DNA from: Butyrivibrio sp. Su6
GTDB taxonomy: Bacteria; Bacillota; Clostridia; Lachnospirales; Lachnospiraceae
NCBI RefSeq assembly: GCF_900108105.1
Contig: NZ_FNUR01000010.1
Span: 97,327-161,326, forward strand
Direction: 5' to 3'
DNA: 64,000 bases
Of the stretch, positions 26,590-34,387 are shown in pieces. Numbering within the stretch: position 1 is the stretch's first letter; each line of letters begins with the position of its first letter. The position numbers and the translations under genes were made by a program. The notes under the pieces are model-generated. The model made no database searches, was not told the DNA's origin, and saw only the letters and a list, made by a program, of their open reading frames with translations.

Positions 26590-27472
26590 ATCTGACATGG
26601 AGTTTTCCTATCTCATACCCGCAGATGATCATTCTTATGATGAGAAAGACATTATAAGGATAAAAAGAGAAGTCATTGGGGATGAAGTAAATGAAAGGCT
26701 TGAAAATACAGGAGTAAACTATCTGGTTTCATTTGAAGTATCGTGCTTTAGAAATCCATGGGGATACTTTTTGGTAAAGTATGGAACTGATATCTTTTAT
26801 GAAATCAAGGATGGAGCCGGAGAAAAAGATATTATTCCATTTATTTTGGGCTATTGTCTTAGTATGGCTTTACTTCAAAAAAGGATACTTGCAATTCATT
26901 GCAGCGCGGTGTGTGTCCCTAACGATTACGGGGATGGAGAAGCTCTGCTTATTGTCGGTGAATCAGGTGCAGGGAAATCCACGTTGACAAGGAAATTGCT
27001 GGATGAAGGATTTGGATTTATGGCTGATGATATAGCAGCAATATCTTTTAACGAGAACATATATGTTCATCCTACATTCCCTTATCAAAAACTGTGCAGA
27101 AATGAAATTGAAGCTAATGATCTGGACAAGTCTGGGATGCTATATATTGATGAGAATAAAGATAAATTCCTTGTCCCTGTAAAAAAACACTTCGTTAACG
27201 AACCTAAAAAACTCAGGGGAATGATCTACATTGTTCCTGCCATGGTAGATAATGTAGAAGTCCACGAACTATCAGGTTTTGATCAGTTTATAGCTTTTAA
27301 AAATAATATTTTTATGCATAAAATGACTGGCGAGTGGGAAAAAGAAAAAAATTTTCTTGATCTGTGTCTTAAAGCAGCAGGTAAATGCCCGGTGTATGTT
27401 ATTTTAAGGCCAATCGGGACAAATTCGGTTGAATCCATGAGCGAGAGTATAAAGAATTTGTTTTTGGAATAG
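26555..27472 (+). CDS. HPr-kinase-like P-loop kinase of the lasso-peptide (PadeK-like) type
   Basis: A 305-residue protein with an HprK-like ATPase domain. Walker A is GESGAGKST near residue 135, followed by GFGFMADDIAAIS with the acidic pair that activates serine in HPr kinases, and HPTFPYQKLCR. The N-terminal 100 residues are a separate small domain, also typical of kinases in lasso clusters. There is no HPr substrate gene and no N-terminal HprK domain here. In the paeninodin pathway an enzyme of this type phosphorylates the C-terminal serine of the precursor. The peptide at 29486 ends in serine. The cyclase-like gene follows by eight bases, so kinase and cyclase are co-expressed. Confidence 0.8.
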   Translation: MRKYRIYGQIIESDMEFSYLIPADDHSYDEKDIIRIKREVIGDEVNERLENTGVNYLVSFEVSCFRNPWGYFLVKYGTDIFYEIKDGAGEKDIIPFILGYCLSMALLQKRILAIHCSAVCVPNDYGDGEALLIVGESGAGKSTLTRKLLDEGFGFMADDIAAISFNENIYVHPTFPYQKLCRNEIEANDLDKSGMLYIDENKDKFLVPVKKHFVNEPKKLRGMIYIVPAMVDNVEVHELSGFDQFIAFKNNIFMHKMTGEWEKEKNFLDLCLKAAGKCPVYVILRPIGTNSVESMSESIKNLFLE

Positions 27473-27480
27473 GGGGAAAT

Positions 27481-29406
27481 ATGTCAGCAATTTGGGGAAA
27501 CATAGAGTTTGGAAAGAAATCTTCATCAGTATCCTCTATGGCAGATGAGTACAACAGAAAATGTAAGTTAGACAGAATAAGGGAAATACATTATAAGAAC
27601 TCTATTATAGGAGCAGGACTTTTACATATAAATCCGGAAGATGAGTACGAGCAGATGCCTTATACTCTTGAAGGCAGGGATACTGTAATTGTTGCGGATG
27701 TAGTTCTTGACAACAGAGAGGAATTATATCTGGAATTAACGCAGGCTGGTTTTTTGGGGGACGATATAGATAAGATTCCTGATGGCAAAATGATATGTGC
27801 TGCTTATGAAAAATGGGGATATGATTTTGTTAAGTATATTAAGGGAATTTACTCTATAGCAGTTTATGACGCTTCAGAAGAGAAGCTCTTTATATGTACT
27901 GATAGAACATCAAGCAGGTGTCTGTATTATTATAAAAAGGATAACAGTATCACATTTTCTACCCTCATTTCCCCCATCAGGAAGCTTTTTAAAGATATTT
28001 CAGTAAATGAGATGTATATGAAAGACTTCCTGATTTTGCCGGGAATCATGCCGAATATTTCTTCCAATGAAACCCCTTGGAATGGAATATATATGGTGGA
28101 AGCAGGCTGTAGTGTAAGTATCACAAGAGATCATTTAAGTATTAACAGATACTATAGTCCAAAACAGAATAACCTTTCCAAAGATATAAATAAGTTAAAA
28201 GATATATTTTTATTTACATATAATAATGCTACCAAAAGAGCAGTAAGAACAAATAAAGATGTTGCTATTGCTCTTAGCGGAGGTTTTGATTCCTCATCTG
28301 TAGCAGCAATGTCGGCGCCTATACTTGGTAAAGAGAATAAAAAACTATATTCTTATACTTATGTTCCTCACTATAATGTCTCTTCATATTACCCCAAGAG
28401 ACAGATAACCGATGAATCTTATTTTGTAAAAGCAATATCAGAGATGTATCCGAATATTGAGACGACTTTTACTGATAATGGTGGAGAAGGATGTTTTGAT
28501 TATATTGATGAAATTATTGATATTATGGAAATCCCATTCAAGGCATTTGCCAATCTGCCGTTACTTTTAGAAATATATAAATCAGCTAGTGAAAAAGGAT
28601 GTAAGGTCTTTTTAAATGGTCAGACCGGTAATTCTACAGTTTCATTTGGTGATATAGATGCTGCAATTAACTATCTTTGCAGCAAAAAGCACTACCTGAC
28701 GGCGTTTAAGTATTTTAATAATTTTTGTAAAGCGTCTGGATTTAGTAGAAAAAAGGCTTTTGGTATTGAAATTAACAGGCTTATGGCACAAAAGAATAAG
28801 GTTCATTTTCAAACGGAAATTGAGAAAAATGATTTAAATCATTTTGTTAATTCCAGCTTACTTAACGACTATAGTTTAGCAAAAAGAAATAACTCTGGAA
28901 TGTTACTTGTTCAAGATCCGCCAATTATTACTGTAGATAAAATGAAGGATGAAGTATATACACTACCGGCTCTTTCTTACATAGGTGCTATGGAAACAAA
29001 ACTCGGACTATATACCGGAATGGTGATAAGAGATCCTACAAGGGACAGTGATATTATTGATTTTGTTCTTTCTTTTCCCTTTGAGTATTTATCGTATAAT
29101 GGCATCCCTCGGTATCTGATTAGAGGATTCATGGAAGGATTGCTACCGCGCTGCATTTTGTACCCAATTGATAAAACAGGTATTCAGAGCGCTGATTGGA
29201 TATTTAGATTATCTGATAGTAAAGATTCAATCCTTGATATATTGGAGGATACATTTAAGGATGTTAATGTGGAAGGCTCTATCAACATGGAAGAGATACA
29301 GCCATTTCTAAAGGAAAAAAGGGACTTTAATAAAGAAAATGAGATTGAATATCTCTATTTGATTATTGTCTATATATATGCAAGATTTAAAATGTTACAG
29401 TTATGA
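27481..29406 (+). CDS. Asparagine-synthetase-like protein, lasso cyclase (C) type
   Basis: A 641-residue protein with an N-terminal glutaminase-like fold (about 1-210) and a C-terminal AMP-forming synthetase domain with the ATP-pyrophosphatase motif LSGGFDSSS near residue 265. The first residues are MSAIWGNIEF, so the N-terminal Cys used by true AsnB glutaminases is missing; lasso macrolactam synthetases share this loss. In lasso pathways this enzyme adenylates an Asp/Glu side chain and closes an isopeptide ring. It follows the HPr-kinase-like gene and precedes the peptide gene, the K-C-A neighbourhood known from Firmicutes lasso loci. Metabolic AsnB is much less likely. Confidence 0.83.
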   Translation: MSAIWGNIEFGKKSSSVSSMADEYNRKCKLDRIREIHYKNSIIGAGLLHINPEDEYEQMPYTLEGRDTVIVADVVLDNREELYLELTQAGFLGDDIDKIPDGKMICAAYEKWGYDFVKYIKGIYSIAVYDASEEKLFICTDRTSSRCLYYYKKDNSITFSTLISPIRKLFKDISVNEMYMKDFLILPGIMPNISSNETPWNGIYMVEAGCSVSITRDHLSINRYYSPKQNNLSKDINKLKDIFLFTYNNATKRAVRTNKDVAIALSGGFDSSSVAAMSAPILGKENKKLYSYTYVPHYNVSSYYPKRQITDESYFVKAISEMYPNIETTFTDNGGEGCFDYIDEIIDIMEIPFKAFANLPLLLEIYKSASEKGCKVFLNGQTGNSTVSFGDIDAAINYLCSKKHYLTAFKYFNNFCKASGFSRKKAFGIEINRLMAQKNKVHFQTEIEKNDLNHFVNSSLLNDYSLAKRNNSGMLLVQDPPIITVDKMKDEVYTLPALSYIGAMETKLGLYTGMVIRDPTRDSDIIDFVLSFPFEYLSYNGIPRYLIRGFMEGLLPRCILYPIDKTGIQSADWIFRLSDSKDSILDILEDTFKDVNVEGSINMEEIQPFLKEKRDFNKENEIEYLYLIIVYIYARFKMLQL

Positions 29407-29414
29407 TAGATTTG

Positions 29415-29443
29415 TTTACATGGCCATAGTGTATTGATAATAT
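29415..29443 (+). promoter_or_regulatory. SigmaA-type promoter of the peptide gene
   Basis: TTTACA at 29415-29420 and TAATAT at 29438-29443 are separated by exactly 17 bases and lie about 45 bases before the start of the small peptide gene. This would allow the peptide to be made at higher level than the long upstream transcript. The -35 and the region after the -10 also form the arms of the inverted repeat listed separately. Confidence 0.55.
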
Positions 29444-29454
29444 AGCAATGTAAA
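29415..29454. repeat. Inverted repeat around the peptide promoter, possible operator
   Basis: TTTACAT (29415-29421) is repeated as ATGTAAA (29448-29454), 26 bases apart, so the arms flank the -10 element and one arm covers the -35. A dimeric regulator bound here would block or steer the promoter. The response regulator at 19029 is one candidate; there is no direct evidence. Confidence 0.35.
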
Positions 29455-29485
29455 TAGTAATTGTTCTTATTTGGAGGAATTAAAA

Positions 29486-29716
29486 ATGAAAAAATGGGAA
29501 GCAGCAGAGCTAAATTGCCTTGATATTTCTGAAACAGCACATAAATGGGTACTTGATTTTCAATGGGATGGCGGCTATATAGGAGACGGGAAAATCTCAG
29601 GATGGGGCGGAGGAAATTCAGAACCAACACCAACACCAACACCAACACCAACACCAACACCTACACCAACTCCGGATCCAACTCCAACTCCAGATCCGGC
29701 TGGATTCACTTCATAA
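29486..29716 (+). CDS. Putative RiPP precursor: lasso-like leader, Gly/Trp-rich middle, Pro-Thr repeat tail
   Basis: A 76-residue peptide with its own GGAGG site eight bases before the ATG, its own promoter and a terminator just downstream. The first 18 residues ([18 protein letters not shown]) match the plan of paeninodin-type lasso leaders: Lys-rich start, aromatic, L..LD(V/I)..T. The middle (about 19-45) is rich in Gly, Trp and Asp (for example [15 protein letters not shown]). Then come about nine Pro-Thr pairs with two Pro-Asp interruptions (46 to about 70), and the end is AGFTS. A ring of the usual 7-9 residues is not obvious: no Gly follows T17 by two positions and acids lie at residues 24 and 28. 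The Pro-Thr tail resembles an O-glycosylated spacer. Function is inference; the coding call is strong from the ribosome site and the flanking signals. Confidence 0.75.
   Translation: MKKWEAAELNCLDISETAHKWVLDFQWDGGYIGDGKISGWGGGNSEPTPTPTPTPTPTPTPTPDPTPTPDPAGFTS
29624..29659 (+). repeat. Hexanucleotide tandem repeat (CCAACA)6 inside the peptide gene
   Basis: Six perfect copies of CCAACA run from 29624 to 29659, followed by variant copies up to about 29700. Each copy encodes Pro-Thr. Because the unit is six bases, slipped-strand changes would lengthen or shorten the tail without breaking the frame. Confidence 0.9.
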
Positions 29717-29732
29717 TGATTGATTGCTATAT

Positions 29733-29757
29733 GACCAGGCTTTTGTCTGGTCTTTTT
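29733..29757 (+). terminator. Rho-independent terminator after the peptide gene
   Basis: GACCAG (29733-29738) pairs with CTGGTC (29747-29752), with an eight-base loop and a T5 run right after. It lies 16 bases past the peptide stop and closes the whole polysaccharide/RiPP gene train. Confidence 0.8.
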
Positions 29758-29794
29758 GTTTATTCTTTTTTAACTATAGCTATCCCTTGGTGTG

Positions 29795-29803
29795 TGTTAC
29801 AAT
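29795..29803 (+). promoter_or_regulatory. Extended -10 promoter of the hybrid kinase operon
   Basis: TGTTACAAT is an extended -10 element (TGnTAnAAT) 38 bases before the start of the hybrid kinase gene and just after the terminator of the previous unit. No good -35 is seen at the usual distance, as expected for extended -10 promoters. Confidence 0.45.
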
Positions 29804-29840
29804 GATAAAAAGTGTATGAAAAAGCACACTAGGAGATCCT

Positions 29841-32800
29841 ATGATCAGTGCCCAGAACATTGGCAGCATAACCTTTAATCTTGCTGCGCTAGTCATAAGT
29901 ATGACCTGTGTTCTATATACATTGATGATGAGGACAAGGATAAAGTTCAGTAACAGGCTTTTCATGTCTCTCATATTGATCGTTATTATAGATTCTCTTA
30001 CAGGCATACTTTGCGAAGTGGTTGTTTATTCAGGGCTTTCTTATGGAGTAAAGCTCTTTTGTTTTCATGTCTTTCAGTATCTGTATTTCTTTACGCATTT
30101 TGCCATTGCCCCAATCCTTGCTTTATACATCATTATTTCATGCGGAGTCTCTTTTAGATTTTCTGGAAGAGCGCGCTTTTTACTTGCATTTCCTTTTGCT
30201 CTCATGGAACTTATGGTGGCTGTAAATCCATTCACAAACCTTGTTTATAGTGTAGATGAAAACATAGTCTTTCACAGAGGCATTGGAGTATATATCGCCT
30301 ATCTGGTCAGTGCCTTCTATGTGATGTTTTCTATAGTTGCCATGGTTTTGTACTGGAATGTTTTTAACAGGATGAAAAGATTTGCCATTGGGTATTTCTT
30401 TATTCTAGTTATAGCCGGTACGCTTATCCAGATGATCTTTTTCAATGTCAGATGTGAGCTTATGTGTGAGGCGATAGGGCTATTGGGCCTTATGATCATG
30501 TTTGAAAATGATGAGGACAGGATCGATATTTCTACCTGGGGCTATAACAGAAATGCTTTTTTGCATGATGTTGGCATATATTTTAGATACAACAGACATT
30601 TTTATACCATATGTGTCCGAATCCAAAATGGCGATGTTTACAGGAAAATAGCAGGCTATGAAGAGTACGAAAAAGTCCTTTTCATGGTTGTGAAATTCTT
30701 AAGCAGTATCAGTCCCAAATATGAAGTTTACAGAGTTAGCAACGACTGTTTCTTTTTGATCTGTCCTGATACCTCTGAAATTGAGGCGGGAAGAGTCTCA
30801 AAGCAGGTATTTGACAGGTTTCAGCGAGAGTGGCTAAGGCAAAGCAGCAGTTTCCTGTTAAAGGCATGCATAATCCGCGCATATTCGCCCGATCAGTTTG
30901 GAAATATCGGATACCTCCTTCTTTTGTCCGATTCTGCATTTGAAAAAGAGCCTGACAGGATTTATTCACAAAATGACCTTGATTTTATTTTGAGAAGGGC
31001 CAAGGTTGAGATTGCGGTAAAAAGAGGTATTGAAGAAGGCAAGTTTAAAGTCTCTTATATGCCTATCTACTCCAAGGATGGCCTTATTATCTACGGTGCG
31101 AGGGCTGAGCTTGAGTTTACTGATGATGAGCTCGGATATATAGATAAGTCGGAGTTTATGCCAATAGCTGAGGAAACAGGCCTAATTGAAAGGCTTGGCT
31201 GGCTCAATATTGAGGAGGTTTTTTATTTCCTTGGAGGCGGTATCACTGAGGAGATGGGACTTGAGTTTATTATAATAAACCTCTCTGCCGTGCAGGTTAT
31301 AAGGACTGACTTTGTAGACAATGTAAAAGCACTGATAGCAAAATATGGAGTAAATCCAAGGAGGGTTATTTTTAACCTTACTGAATCCGCAGTGACTTCT
31401 GATGAAAATATAATGGGCAATGTAATAAAAGAGCTTGTGGATATGGGTATAAGGTTTGGTATTGAGAACTATGGCAGCGGCTTTTTTACCAATCAGAGTT
31501 CTGCGTCACCTCTTTTTGAAGGGGTTGTTATGAATGCTGCCCATATGTATGCGGCATTTACAAATGAGCAGACCAGGATTATCTTGGAGAACCGTATCAA
31601 GATGGTAAAAGAGATGGGAAAAGACATACTTATAAGCCATGTTGATGACGCAAATCTTATGGAATTTGCAAGCGGAATAGATGTTGATTATTTCCAGGGA
31701 ATGTATTTTTCACAGGCGTCTTCAAGAAATGAGTTTATTGCTATCCTGCGGGCAACAGAGCTTGCAAAGATGGAGGAGAGAAGAGCAAAAGCGGCAAGTG
31801 AAGCCAAAAGTAATTTCCTTGCAAATATGTCTCATGAGATCAGAACTCCTATCAATGCAGTTCTTGGCATGAACGAAGTCATTCTTCGTGAGTGTAAAGA
31901 TGAAAAGATCATCGAGTATGCTCAAAACATAGAAAGTGCTGGAAGGACTCTCCTTTCCCTTATAAATGATATTCTTGATTTTTCCAAGATAGAGTCGGGG
32001 AGTATGGAAATCAATGAAGCAGAGTATGATCTGTCTTCAGTACTTAATGATGTCTTTAATATGGTTAATCTTAAGGCACAGCAAAAAGCTCTAAAACTGC
32101 AGTTTGACATTGACGAAACAATTCCTGACAAGCTCTTTGGTGATGAGATGAGAATCCGCCAGGTAATGGTGAATATCTTAAACAACGCAGTAAAATACAC
32201 TCAAGAGGGCAAAATCACGCTTTCACTCAATGGAATAGAACAGGAGAAGGGGATTCTTCTTGTTCTTAAGGTAAAAGACACCGGTATAGGCATAAAACCT
32301 GAGGAGATGGATTCACTTTTTGATAAGTTCAAAAGGCTGGACGTTGATAAAAACAGGACAATTGAAGGAAGTGGGCTAGGACTTGCTATTACCCATTCAC
32401 TTATTGAACTTATGGATGGAACAATAGATGTTGAGAGTGAATATGGAGTCGGAACTACCTTTATAATCACAATTCCACAGGGAATAAGAAGCAATTCTCA
32501 GATAGGAGATTTTAAGGCACGAATAGCCAAGACCATGAAGAATAAAGAATATCATGAAAAATTCGTGGCACCTAATGCAAGGATTCTTGTGGTAGATGAC
32601 ACTCCTATGAATCATGTTGTCATTAGAGAGCTTCTTAAAAACACTAGGATTCAGATTGAATCTGCAAGGAGCGGTGCTGAATGCCTTGAAAAGCAGCGCC
32701 TTGAAAAGTATGACATTATCTTTATGGATTACCGTATGCCGCAGATGGATGGTATAGAGACACTTAAGGCCATGAAAGAGGATGATGATAGTAAGAATAA

Positions 32801-33623
32801 GGACACGCCGGTTATCATTCTGACGGCAAATGCCATATCAGGTGCCAGGGAGAACTTCCTGCAGGAAGGCTTTGAAGACTACCTTTCAAAGCCTATTGAA
32901 AGCGAAAAACTTGAAGAACTTATCATGAAGTTTTTGCCCAAGGACAAGGTTACAGCCGGAGAAAACGAAAAAAAGAGCAATGACTATGAAGAGAAATCCG
33001 TTGGGGACAACAATCCTTTCGAGGGAGTGTTTAAGGAAATCGATTACAAAGAGGGACTTAAGAACTGCGGAAGTCTTGAGAGTTATCTGAATATATTAAA
33101 GGTATATTACGATTCGATAAACTTTACAAGAGACAATATTTATGGTGCCTATGAGTCGGGAAATATCAAGGATTATACAAGCTACGTGCATTCACTTAAG
33201 AGTACCAGCAGGACTATAGGGGCAACAAATCTGTCAAATATGGCTAAAATGCTGGAGGATGCCGGTAACAGTGAAGATATAAATACTATAGATGAGTTTA
33301 CGCCAGAGCTTTTAAATCTGTATCATATCGTTGAGCATGAGCTTATGGGAGTACAGGAAATAGCCGGTTCTGAAGGAGATGATGTCGATAAGCCGCCTAT
33401 TTCTGAAAATCAGCTTATGGATGCATACAGTACCATACTGGAAGTTTGTGCTGTTCTAGACTACGATACGTTAGCATATGTACTTGATACAGTTAATAAA
33501 TATAGTATAAGCGGCATTGATAATGATATAATTAAGAAAATAGGTGAACTGGCTTATAAGCTTGATTGGGATGGCATAAAACAAATCGTAACAGACAGGC
33601 TAGATAACAGGGAGAACAAGTAA
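29841..33623 (+). CDS. Hybrid histidine kinase: 7TM sensor, degenerate GGDEF and EAL, HisKA-HATPase, receiver, HPt
   Basis: A 1260-residue membrane sensor. Order: about seven membrane segments (residues 1-225), a degenerate GGDEF domain (about 230-380; RVSNDCFFLI stands where RYGGDEF is expected), a degenerate EAL domain (about 390-630; GARAELEF in place of EALLRF and ENYGSG in place of DDFGTG), HisKA with H665 in NMSHEIRTPINAV, HATPase with NILNNAVKYT, KDTGIGI and GSGLGLAI, a receiver near 910-1035 (LVVDD, D in IIFMDYRMPQMDG near 961, K in LSKPIE) and an HPt domain (YVHSLKSTSRTIG near 1115). The kinase relay parts look intact, while the cyclic-di-GMP parts look unable to make or cleave it and may only bind it. 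ATG follows AGGAGA. First gene of a signalling operon. Confidence 0.9.
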   Translation: MISAQNIGSITFNLAALVISMTCVLYTLMMRTRIKFSNRLFMSLILIVIIDSLTGILCEVVVYSGLSYGVKLFCFHVFQYLYFFTHFAIAPILALYIIISCGVSFRFSGRARFLLAFPFALMELMVAVNPFTNLVYSVDENIVFHRGIGVYIAYLVSAFYVMFSIVAMVLYWNVFNRMKRFAIGYFFILVIAGTLIQMIFFNVRCELMCEAIGLLGLMIMFENDEDRIDISTWGYNRNAFLHDVGIYFRYNRHFYTICVRIQNGDVYRKIAGYEEYEKVLFMVVKFLSSISPKYEVYRVSNDCFFLICPDTSEIEAGRVSKQVFDRFQREWLRQSSSFLLKACIIRAYSPDQFGNIGYLLLLSDSAFEKEPDRIYSQNDLDFILRRAKVEIAVKRGIEEGKFKVSYMPIYSKDGLIIYGARAELEFTDDELGYIDKSEFMPIAEETGLIERLGWLNIEEVFYFLGGGITEEMGLEFIIINLSAVQVIRTDFVDNVKALIAKYGVNPRRVIFNLTESAVTSDENIMGNVIKELVDMGIRFGIENYGSGFFTNQSSASPLFEGVVMNAAHMYAAFTNEQTRIILENRIKMVKEMGKDILISHVDDANLMEFASGIDVDYFQGMYFSQASSRNEFIAILRATELAKMEERRAKAASEAKSNFLANMSHEIRTPINAVLGMNEVILRECKDEKIIEYAQNIESAGRTLLSLINDILDFSKIESGSMEINEAEYDLSSVLNDVFNMVNLKAQQKALKLQFDIDETIPDKLFGDEMRIRQVMVNILNNAVKYTQEGKITLSLNGIEQEKGILLVLKVKDTGIGIKPEEMDSLFDKFKRLDVDKNRTIEGSGLGLAITHSLIELMDGTIDVESEYGVGTTFIITIPQGIRSNSQIGDFKARIAKTMKNKEYHEKFVAPNARILVVDDTPMNHVVIRELLKNTRIQIESARSGAECLEKQRLEKYDIIFMDYRMPQMDGIETLKAMKEDDDSKNKDTPVIILTANAISGARENFLQEGFEDYLSKPIESEKLEELIMKFLPKDKVTAGENEKKSNDYEEKSVGDNNPFEGVFKEIDYKEGLKNCGSLESYLNILKVYYDSINFTRDNIYGAYESGNIKDYTSYVHSLKSTSRTIGATNLSNMAKMLEDAGNSEDINTIDEFTPELLNLYHIVEHELMGVQEIAGSEGDDVDKPPISENQLMDAYSTILEVCAVLDYDTLAYVLDTVNKYSISGIDNDIIKKIGELAYKLDWDGIKQIVTDRLDNRENK

Positions 33624-34387
33624 TGTTCAATAAAAAAATCCTGCTGGTAAGAAAAAGTGAGACCTTTATGGTCAATGCAATCAAAAATAACCTTTTACAG
33701 GCGCATTTTCAGGTAAAAGACTCAGATTATTCAATCAAACAGCTAAGTGAGAATGCACGCGATGTAAATCTGATCATCCTCTATACAGACTCAGATGTGG
33801 AGGATCATCGTGATGCTTTTATTTATCTGAAAGACTTATGTGTGGAAGAGAATAAGGTAGTCCTTATTATTGGCGAAGATGAGGCATTTAAGTTTGCGCA
33901 CAGATTTATTCCTAAAGAGGACATAGCTTTCGAAGTGTACAGACCCCTTGATATGGCAGATCTCATGTCCAAGGTAATGACCGCTACGGATGATGAGTTT
34001 GAACAGCAGAGGAGAAAGTGCATCCTTATCATAGATGATGATCTTACATTCCTTCAGATGACAAGGGAAGTGTTAAAGGATACATACAGGGTTGGAATGG
34101 CTAATTCCGGAACCCAGGCGGTTGCTTGGCTTGCCAATAACCATGCAGATCTCATCTTACTTGATTATGACATGCCAATACTGGACGGACCTAAGGTAAT
34201 GGAAATGCTAAAAAGTGAGAGTTTTTCCAGCTCCACCCCGGTTATGTTCCTTACAGGTAAAAATGACAGAGAATCTGTTACCAGCGTAATATCATTAAAA
34301 CCGGTCGATTACCTTTTGAAGTCCATAACCAAAGAGAAACTTTTAAAGACCCTTGAAGATTTCTTTGATTCCGGGAAGAAAAAATGA
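33623..34387 (+). CDS. Double receiver-domain protein without output domain
   Basis: A 254-residue cytoplasmic protein overlapping the kinase stop by one base. The first half (about 1-120) folds like a receiver but lacks the acidic pocket and phosphoacceptor (ILLVRKSETF, LIILYTDSD). The second half (about 130-250) is a complete receiver: LIIDDD, D in LILLDYDMPILDGP near residue 179, T in MFLTGK and K in LLKSIT region. It has no DNA-binding part. It is the probable relay partner of the hybrid kinase upstream or of the EAL protein downstream. Confidence 0.82.
   Translation: MFNKKILLVRKSETFMVNAIKNNLLQAHFQVKDSDYSIKQLSENARDVNLIILYTDSDVEDHRDAFIYLKDLCVEENKVVLIIGEDEAFKFAHRFIPKEDIAFEVYRPLDMADLMSKVMTATDDEFEQQRRKCILIIDDDLTFLQMTREVLKDTYRVGMANSGTQAVAWLANNHADLILLDYDMPILDGPKVMEMLKSESFSSSTPVMFLTGKNDRESVTSVISLKPVDYLLKSITKEKLLKTLEDFFDSGKKK

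Noticed and set aside
27481..29406. Metabolic asparagine synthetase (AsnB)
   Set aside because: The N-terminal glutaminase Cys is missing and the gene sits between a peptide kinase and a RiPP-like precursor.
29370..29660. Minus-strand ORF starting with a Leu-Val repeat opposite the peptide gene
   Set aside because: It is only the complement of the CCAACA repeat, has no ribosome site, and runs through the peptide promoter.
29624..29700. Short tandem repeats as a possible CRISPR array
   Set aside because: Unit is six bases with no spacers, and it is in frame inside a gene with a clear ribosome site.
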